Shown here piece by piece: positions 19,026-25,000 of a DNA stretch of 25,000 nt; the first letter of the stretch is position 1; the number at the start of each line of letters is the position of its first letter. Position numbers and translations under genes: made by a program. The DNA is taken from NCBI GenBank assembly GCA_903813345.2, contig CAIIXF020000252.1, positions 1 to 25,000 of the forward strand. Direction: 5' to 3'. This DNA is from Owenia fusiformis. Taxonomy: Eukaryota > Annelida > Polychaeta > Sabellida > Oweniidae. Below the pieces are notes generated by a model. The model searched no databases. It was not told the origin of the DNA and worked only from the letters and a program-made list of their open reading frames with translations.

Positions 19026-19040
19026 GATATCATGAAATTA
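19026..19040 (+). repeat. Right candidate target-site duplication of the L1/Tx1 LINE
   Basis: GATATCATGAAATTA follows the A tail and resembles 16331-16345. The three differences could be mutations since insertion. Confidence 0.5.
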
Positions 19041-20630
19041 AGTAAACCACTATTTGATTTTATCCAGGTCAATATCACGCCCGGTGATCGGACACAATGG
19101 ATGGAGGGGGAGTAGGCGATTTCTGCAAGAAAATTCAACAAATCTGGATTTTTTTCAAGAGAAAGTTTACAATTGAAATGCTAAATGAATAGGCGCCCGA
19201 TATGGTGAAATATGGTAGGTTTTCTAGGATTTATTTTGAACCGATACACTTCTAAGATATTAAAATGGCGCATCGTCACCAGTGTGCAGAAGTCAATAGA
19301 GGAGTTTCTAAATAGCTTTGAAATCTCGCTAATTCTCGTTTAAACATGAGATTTTAAGAGATTTGCACTTTTTCCTCTAATGAATTACTTCTCTTTATTT
19401 TTGATAGCATATTTGGATTCAGTGACAATTTTTTTTACCATTATACCTTTGATTTACACAGTCATGTCATTTAAATAAAAAACTTGGGCCAAATCTCCAT
19501 TGGTGCAATGCTGAAATTAATTAAAACCTTGATTTATTCGTATGACAACCAATATTTTCATTTTTAATCACAATATGTACATTGACAGGGCCATCCAATA
19601 GTATTCCATACGATTCTAATATACAAGCAACGCATACGTATTCCCGGGGAACCACAAATCTTTTGTGTAGGATGTGGACATTTTTCTTTTCATTTCTCTA
19701 AAATCAGATTATTCTCATAAAATTCATACAAAGATGGGCCTAAGCCTCTATTTTCGTATTCTGCATGTTAAGATATTTATAATGTAAAACCTAAGAGATA
19801 AATTCAATGTCTTCAGTTGAGAATAAGTATAAGGTAAATGTGTGAATTCTGCTTGTTGTTGCACTATTTTTATAATAAACAAGGTTCGATACGCAACACT
19901 GAATAGACTGCAGCCATAGCTTAGTTCTAAAGAAAACAAAAGAAGTTGGGACGTGGTCATGCTTGATTATGTTTCTTTTATATACCACCGTTTGCATTCG
20001 TTGAAATCGGCCTGCATTAATTTCAAGAGGTGGTCGGTGTACAAGGTCATATGTTTGAGTTATTGGGTTAATGATAAATGTGACCCTTGAATGCGTTATG
20101 CTTTATGAATGCGTGAAACAAATACTTCAATGGCCTAATCTCAATTTGCCTACAAACAATATAACATTGAAATGATGGTCACCTGCATATTAAATTCCGC
20201 ACCACACGTCTAACTTCGACACAATTCAGCAAATTATTCAGTATCGCTATAATCGCTACATGCCAGTGAAAGTTTCTAGTGTCTTTTGGATCAGCTAAAA
20301 TTCAGTCTTATCCCATACTGGCAATAACCCCCGCTTAGACAGTAAAGCTTCTTCTCAGACAATTGTCTGTAATTGGGCTTTATCACCCACTCCCTAATTA
20401 AAATCCCTGGACCCGTTTCTGTGATTTTTCACCGCCAGTTTGGTTGGAGAAACTTCAATAAGAACAGGGGTCACTGTGTGCCGACAAGCCCCAAAGGTCA
20501 CGGCAAGCCATTTCAAGCCCATTTGGCTTCTTTGGGCTTCCCATTACTATTTAGACTATTTACTACAATCCCTCCCTTATACATTATGGCATTTTTTCTG
20601 CGTCTTTATTCGATCTTTTCAATTTCATGA
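19041..20630. other. Spacer, no gene supported
   Basis: Unique-looking AT-rich sequence. A weak splice-acceptor-like site (TTTTATCCAG, 19058-19067) is followed by a 48-base open stretch to TAG (19068-19115), VNITPGDRTQWMEGE. An 85-codon ORF at 20373-20630 covers a GC-richer patch with an AAGCCCA/TGGGCTT hairpin near 20515-20540. I recognise none of these. Confidence 0.35.
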
Positions 20631-20634
20631 TTGA

Positions 20635-21200
20635 TATTTCATTTTTATTCAATAAATTTTCACTTTCAGTTCAATTGTTCCAATTTTTCTTCAAATTAAT
20701 CAATTCTTCGTTTGATAATTCCCTTTCCTTGTTTGAAATTTCACTTTTCAATTCAAACTTTCAAAGTTTTTGTTGAAATGTGAAATTTTTATTCAATCAA
20801 TCCATATTTAGTATTTAATTATTCAGATGAATAGTTACACGTCTCATCCATGTCTAAATCTTAAGTCCAAACTGCGAAAAAAGCAACTTCAAAAGAAAAA
20901 AAACAAAACATCGAACTAAAGATCAAATATCAAACACCAAAAACAAAACAACAAACAATAAAAGTAAAGTGTCAAACTGAAATATTTTTTTTGAATTGCC
21001 AGAAAATGTAGCTTCGATGTTTATTTTTAAGCATTCGAAAAAGATTGAAGATATTCTTTCAGAAATAAGCTTCATTCAATTTCTAATCCAAATATGTGAA
21101 AAGGTTCGAACCAAAATATTTAAATGTTTCGAACCAAAATGGTAATAGTTCAAACCCAAATTGTCCAAAGTTCGAAACAAAAAATTTAACGAAGAATCAA
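20635..21200. repeat. Left half of a strand-switching short-module array
   Basis: 20635-20810 is T-rich on the plus strand and built of modules like TTCAATTTTT, TTCAAATT and TTCAAACTTTC. From about 20870 the plus strand becomes A-rich with related complementary modules: CATCGAACTAAA, GATCAAATATCAAACACC, GTTCGAACC-AAAAT and GTTCGAAAC-AAAAA. The modules are about 10-15 bases and degenerate, so they pair imperfectly with each other. There is no coding content; minus-strand ORFs across it are low-complexity. Confidence 0.6.
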
Positions 21201-21206
21201 AATTAT

Positions 21207-21502
21207 ATTGGTTAATTGGTATTTGCGCATGCGCAGTGGGTGGTGTTGTACTTAAGAGTAGGCGCATGCGGATCCTCTCAGACTTCCGGATTGAAAGAAT
21301 TCATGGCCAGGGGGGAGCGGCCACTCCCTTCACTCCCCTCCCGCTCTCCCCCTGGCTACGGGCCTGTATAATGTACTTACATGTAGCCGTAGGTAAACTC
21401 AGAATCAGAAAAGGCCTTTTTCCATTTTTCCCGCCCGGAAGTGTTTCGCATTAGGGTATGTTCCGATGTTTCGACACGATTGTTCTAATTCGCGCATGCG
21501 CA
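21207..21502. promoter_or_regulatory. CpG-rich cluster of CCAAT, NRF-1, ETS and E2F-like sites
   Basis: Two ATTGG (inverted CCAAT) boxes at 21207-21211 and 21215-21219 precede a perfect NRF-1 palindrome TGCGCATGCGCA (21224-21235). A partial one follows (GGCGCATGCGG, 21261-21271), then an ETS site ACTTCCGG (21282-21289). After a CGTAGCCAG-type repeat come TTTCCCGCC (21427-21435, E2F-like), an ETS site CCGGAAGT (21435-21442) and CGCGCATGCGCA (21491-21502), again NRF-1-like. These sites cluster in TATA-less, often bidirectional metazoan housekeeping promoters. No exon could be attached on either side. The symmetrical order (NRF-1, ETS ... ETS, NRF-1) could equally be the ends of a repeat element. 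Confidence 0.4.
21303..21365. repeat. Compact CGTAGCCAG-type repeat inside the promoter-like cluster
   Basis: ATGGCCAGGGGGGAGCGGCC (21302-21321) and CTCCCCCTGGCTACGGGCC (21346-21364) are inverted partners. The right end carries the CTGGCTACG motif seen at 6428 and 9586. It is shorter and more GC-rich than the copy at 9360-9602. Confidence 0.5.
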
Positions 21503-21504
21503 AA

Positions 21505-21720
21505 TGAAAGATTCAACTGCAGAATACCAAAAAAGTTCGAATAGAAAAACCCAATGAAAGATCGAATAAGAAAATTTTCACAGGTTCGAACTGCAGAATA
21601 CCAATAAAAGTTCGAATAGAAAAATGAAAGATCGAATAAGAAAAACGTTCACAGGTTCTAACTGCAGACTACCTTTGAAGGTCGAACATAAAAATGAAAA
21701 CTTCATAAATGTACAGAAGT
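21505..21720 (+). repeat. Three tandem ~72-bp units
   Basis: AACTGCAGA(A/C)TACC begins at 21515, 21589 and 21660 (periods 74 and 71). Each is followed by a GTTCGAATAGAAAAA-type and an ATGAAAGATCGAATAAGAAAA-type module, and by CACAGGTTC before the next unit. The third unit is truncated and diverged (AAGGTCGAACATAAAAATG). The units contain the same TTCGAA/TCGAA modules as the surrounding array. Confidence 0.8.
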
Positions 21721-21769
21721 TCAAAACATTAAGTTAGTTTGTGGCGTAATTATTAGTTTGAACTATGGA

Positions 21770-22000
21770 ACATAAGGTTTGACATGGGATTTTCTTATTT
21801 TATATATTTTCTTTTCTTATTCAAAGTTTTTAAAATAATCTTTGACACTTTTTTTATGTTTGATATTTTGAAACTTTGCTTTGATGTTTTTATTTTTCAT
21901 ATTCGATGCTTCTAACATTTGAATCAATACATTTTTTATTGTTCGATGTTTTTGAAGATTATTTCGAACATTTACAATATATCAAATGAAATATTAATAT
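21770..22000. repeat. Right, T-rich half of the strand-switching array
   Basis: The plus strand carries GTTTGA, TGTTTGATATTTTGAAAC, TTTGATGTTTTTATTTTTC, ATATTCGATGCTTC and TGTTCGATGTTTTTGAAG. These are complements of the modules at 20880-21000 (for example AACATCGAAC, ATATCAAACA, GTGTCAAA). Left and right parts could form a long imperfect stem around the 21.2-21.7 kb core. Confidence 0.55.
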
Positions 22001-23040
22001 TGAATTTTGAGCCACTTCTGACGCTATAATACATGTTATACCAAAAACACTGATTGTATTTATTTCTAGTCAGTTTTACACGTCTGGTCTTACTATATAT
22101 CGTTGCTTATAATAGATACATCATTCGCCATTCTAGATCCTTTAACTTGGAATGATTTCTGTTTTTAAATCTTAGTTGATTTATAACCTGAAATTGAGAG
22201 AGAACGTTTTGAACAATTGTAAATTCGAGAGGTCCTGGGAATTGTTATGGAACATTTGACAAGGTGTATGTAAAGTTATGGTCTTTAGGAACCGATATGA
22301 TGTAACTTATTCTAAACCAGCGTCAATGTTCATGGGGTTCCATTGGATAATCTTTATGACCCCCCCCCCTACATTCAACTTGAGACTGTATTAATTTTAT
22401 TCGCCAAAGTAACTTTTATTGACCCATTAGAAAACACACTTTTGTATCTTTGCATGTGTATGTTCATGCCTAGGTATTTTAAAAGGGATCCCGAGCGTTC
22501 TTTGTGACCATGATCAAACAGCTGATCATTGATTCTGCACCCAGTATTTGCAGAGTCTAGGTCATATTTTTTCAATATTTAAAGGCTTTAAGCCTATTTT
22601 AATATGCTGTCTAGACACTTTGACCACCCCCTAGCTACATAGCACGAGTTGGTATAAATTCCATTTAGGGTCTTTTTAGGGCCTTCACTTGCTTGTATGG
22701 GGTTCTAGTCAGTGTTTACCATCTACCTTTCCCATTTTGTTTCAATATCTGGTCTAAATCTATGTTAACTATATTCTATATATAGTTCCTCGATTATAGA
22801 CAGATTTTGTGCAAGAATACTTAAAAACCTTACCCTTTTGTTTGCTAATTGTGGGCAAAACTACATTCCACTTTTCATGTGAGTAGTATAGAACGGTTAT
22901 TTCAACCCTACTAGAGATCATACATACCTGAACTGTTGATTATATTTTTGGAAAGAAACACATTTTGGGCTTTTTTGCAAATTGATTTTCTAAACTTCCA
23001 ATGACTGTGTTGTTTTCACTGCTACCCACCTAATTACACA
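22001..23040. other. Spacer with one possibly coding remnant
   Basis: AT-rich, with a C run at 22362-22370. Apart from the minus-strand ORF described separately I see no feature. Confidence 0.35.
22375..22575 (-). pseudogene. Possible reverse-transcriptase thumb fragment (uncertain)
   Basis: The 66-residue minus-strand reading frame contains INDQLFDHGHKERSGSLLKY and then LGMNIH (residues 15-40). The arrangement I-N-x-x-L/I, a short polar stretch and KYLGM recalls the segment after the catalytic core in LINE reverse transcriptases (often KYLGv/KyLGm-ID). No other reverse transcriptase motif was found next to it, so this could be chance or a fragment of an unrelated gene. No function is claimed. 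Confidence 0.2.
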
Positions 23041-23059
23041 GACGTATCGTCGGTGTATC

Positions 23060-23090
23060 ATGGCGGAACTTCCTCCGGGACTAGGTTTCG
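23060..23090 (+). CDS. Possible first coding exon (M-A-E-L-P-P-G-L-G-F) with 5' splice site
   Basis: ATG at 23060 opens ten codons, MAELPPGLGF, plus one base, then GTAAGA (23091-23096), a strong U2-type 5' splice site. The start lies in TATCATGGCGG, which overlaps a YY1-like ATGGCGG site, with GGAACTTCC and CTCCGGGA close by. Such motifs are typical at the start of TATA-less metazoan genes, where the first exon is often only a few codons. CpG is locally high (CGTATCGTCGG upstream), unlike most of the window. The open frame runs a few codons past the GT before stopping. I do not recognise the protein from ten residues and found no convincing second exon before 25000, so the intron would exceed 1.9 kb. 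The evidence is suggestive only. Confidence 0.35.
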
Positions 23091-23096
23091 GTAAGA

Positions 23097-23859
23097 TTTT
23101 TTTATTTCCCGATTTACACCTACTTATAAGTCACGTTGTGGATAATAATTTGGCTCGAAGTTAAGGGAGATAGTCTAGTTTGAGAATGTGTCGATGGTTT
23201 TAGGTTTTATATGTTAACAAAGACACAATTCACGTATTTAGTCCCTCGCTTTTCTTACACTGACGGTTATGGTTATACTCATGTCCTAACTTTTCACTAA
23301 ATGCAACTTAACACTGGGCATATTCAAAATCTTGGGTTTGTTGCTATTTGCTTTTATGAAATATAAACTTACATTGAACACTGAGATATCTAACTTAGCC
23401 TATATTCAGATACTGTTATCCCGTCCCTATTATTATTGTCCCAGAAAATCATCCGATTTTATCCCCTATATATTTAACCCCACTTTATCCTATTTTATTA
23501 TGATGCTGTGAACGCAGATGCTGTTCAATTAAATAGGGGATATGCATTTCAACTTTTCACTTAACCCAAAACTAAGTCAATGAAAACATAAAATCAAGCC
23601 ATTGACTCTTAGACGTATTCTGTTTACGACCCTCAAACCACGCTACCACACATACATCAAGCAACAATGGTCTACACGACCAGTAGTAATTATAAATATT
23701 TGTAAGTGACATTATGATCACAAAATTAATGTCATTGCCGATGTTTTTAGAAAATATTCCAAACATTAATAAAATATAATCAAAAGACATTAGAATCGGA
23801 TGTAGGGGGGAGATGGATGGAGGGGCGGTACTATCTTCGAGATGGAACAAAGGTCCGCG
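23097..23859. other. Spacer or possible intron, no gene recognised
   Basis: AT-rich. A 92-codon minus-strand ORF (23572-23850) is hydrophobic in the middle but otherwise unremarkable, and its P-rich start comes from a G-rich tract (GGGGGGAGATGGATGGAGGG, about 23804-23823). Confidence 0.3.
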
Positions 23860-24194
23860 AGTTGTTTGTAGAGTGAATCAGGGGAGTTTTTTCATGCATT
23901 TCGCTTGTGTTTTTCATCTCAAAAACATCAATAAACTTTAAAACATTTTATTGACAATACGATTGCACAATATAATCCCAAAAGGTATTTGTCATTTTAA
24001 AGGACTATCTATGGATTAACAACCGCTTTTTTCAAACTTCAGAGCAGATTTTGAGATAACTAGAAATATTTATTTGGATTATATATTACAATCTTATAGT
24101 TAATAAAATGTTTTAAAGTGTATTGATATTTTTTAGATGAAAGACACAAGCAAATTGCATAAAAAACTCTCCCCAATTCATCGTACAAACAACT
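23860..24194. mobile_element. ~335-bp foldback MITE with AGTTGTTTGTA ends
   Basis: The left arm (23860 to about 23980) and right arm (about 24075-24194) are inverted complements. AGTTGTTTGTA opens the left arm and TACAAACAACT closes the right. Between them are matched blocks around GGGGA-GAGTTTTTT, ATGCA, TTGCTTGTGT, TTTCATCT, AAAA-ATCAATA, CACTTTAAAACATTTTATT and TATAATCC. About four fifths identical by eye, with a ~95-base loop. There is no ORF and no clear target-site duplication. The right flank contains a small tandem CTGTCTAATC pair (24193-24212). Confidence 0.8.
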
Positions 24195-24658
24195 GTCTAA
24201 TCCTGTCTAATCTATTTCACATGTTTCATCCAAAATTGTTCAAATATTGTTATGATATCAAAACTTTGGGAAAAACTTGAATGGACTTGATTATAATAGG
24301 GCTTTCCAGCATGACTAGATTTATTTGAAACGAACTTTCAAATTTCTGAAATGCCATAAAGCTATGTGGTCAAATGAACTATAAATATATACCGAGAATG
24401 TGTTCTCATTTCTTCAGAATTTGGAATCTCACGAATGCAAAAACCTCGAAATGTGAACACCTCCTAATCTGAACACTTTAAGCCGGTCCCAATGGCGTTC
24501 GAATTAGACAAGTTTTACAGTAAATCGAAAATTTGTAAATCTATATCATTTTTTATGTTTAGAACACTGTCTTATATTATGAAGAGTGTATATAATGTTT
24601 AAGAGAAAACAGTTTCAATTATTAACAACGATTCATTGTAAAGAATGTTTGAATGATA
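24195..24658. other. Spacer, nothing recognised
   Basis: AT-rich. A stretch at about 24440-24520 contains AATGTGAACACCTCCTAATC and TGAACACTTTAAGCCGGTCC, but no ORF or repeat partner was found. Confidence 0.3.
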
Positions 24659-25000
24659 TACACTCCCCTCCATAAGTTTGGCAACATTTTTTCTCCATTG
24701 AACTACGTGTTAAAGCCTCTTTACGTTTGAATTTTTATTTACTTAACCGGCGATGAAATAACTTATGATATTGATGGAAACGTAACTTGACTTTATTTCC
24801 AATACCTCCAAATTTTCTCATTTTTTTTCCTCAATTACAATAGGTCAAAAATTGATGATAAATTTGATGAATTTTTGAAAATCGTCATTCTCATGTAATC
24901 CAATGGGAAATGGAGGGTTCAGGGCAAATCAGAAATCAGGATATCTTTTCAGTAAAAGATTCAGCAAAAAATATTTTCATATAGAAAATTGAATTGTCTA
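24659..25000 (+). mobile_element. Probable Tc1/mariner-type transposon left end (cut by window edge)
   Basis: TACACTCCCCTCCATAAGTT followed by TGGCAACA (from 24659) has the form of many Tc1-type terminal inverted repeats (TACACT-CC-CAAAAGTTTGG), and TA at the boundary fits the target site. The following 300 bases are non-coding and AT-rich, as expected before the transposase of such elements. The matching right end and any transposase would lie beyond 25000. Confidence 0.45.

Noticed and set aside
20373-20634. Two overlapping ORFs of 85 and 64 codons in a GC-richer patch
   Set aside because: Different frames over the same bases, no recognisable domain, and the patch contains a small hairpin that explains part of the composition.
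23572-23850. 92-codon minus-strand ORF with a hydrophobic middle
   Set aside because: Hydrophobicity is expected from AT-rich composition, the proline-rich start comes from a G-rich tract, and no domain or conserved context supports it.
1-25000. A novel multi-gene defence, biosynthetic or mobile system
   Set aside because: No intact genes, operons or linked functional domains are present; all recognisable proteins are broken pieces of transposable elements.

Overview
This window looks like intergenic or intronic DNA from an animal nuclear genome, most likely a marine invertebrate and plausibly a mollusc such as a bivalve. It is AT-rich and I recognise no long intact ORF. It carries decayed LINE reverse transcriptases, a mariner relic, many hairpin-forming (foldback) MITE-like elements, GC-rich CGCGAA hairpins and repeat ends containing GGCGTAGCCAG next to poly-G/poly-C runs. 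Nothing points to a bacterium, phage or plasmid: there are no operons, Shine-Dalgarno-led ORFs, CRISPR arrays or rRNA. The taxonomic guess is inference from repeat style only.

Layout. 1-440: the 3' end of a CR1/Jockey-type LINE. 691-1962: an old element with long inverted arms, with a younger 381-bp foldback element (1196-1576, 5-bp target-site duplication) nested inside it. 2600-5160: a 22-bp minisatellite and a pair of ~130-bp direct repeats. 5168-5378: a foldback element. 6400-9602: CGTAGCCAG-type ends, a ~186-bp direct repeat pair and a GC-cored hairpin. 9603-11690: essentially featureless. 11691-12740: a dead mariner with TA target duplication, long inverted ends and a fragment of transposase N-terminus. 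12755-12825: a tRNA-like stretch. 12845-14237 (minus): a decayed LINE reverse transcriptase. 14268-15131: a CGCGAA hairpin and an element with 64-bp inverted repeats. 15653-16150: a possible short TIR element. 16346-19025: a 5'-truncated L1/Tx1-type LINE, the longest recognisable protein remnant, with a poly-A end and flanking 15-bp imperfect direct repeats. 20640-22000: an array of short TTCGAA/TCAAAC-type modules whose A-rich strand switches, surrounding a CpG-rich core with NRF-1, ETS, CCAAT and E2F-like sites. 23060-23090: a possible first coding exon with a 5' splice site. 23860-24194: a foldback element. 24659-end: a probable Tc1/mariner left end.

No multi-gene system can be supported. 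The coding remnants are parasitic elements, each broken by stops, frameshifts or deletions. The most notable content is the density and nesting of foldback elements (at least five in 25 kb), the promoter-like core at 21.2-21.5 kb and the possible first exon at 23.06 kb.
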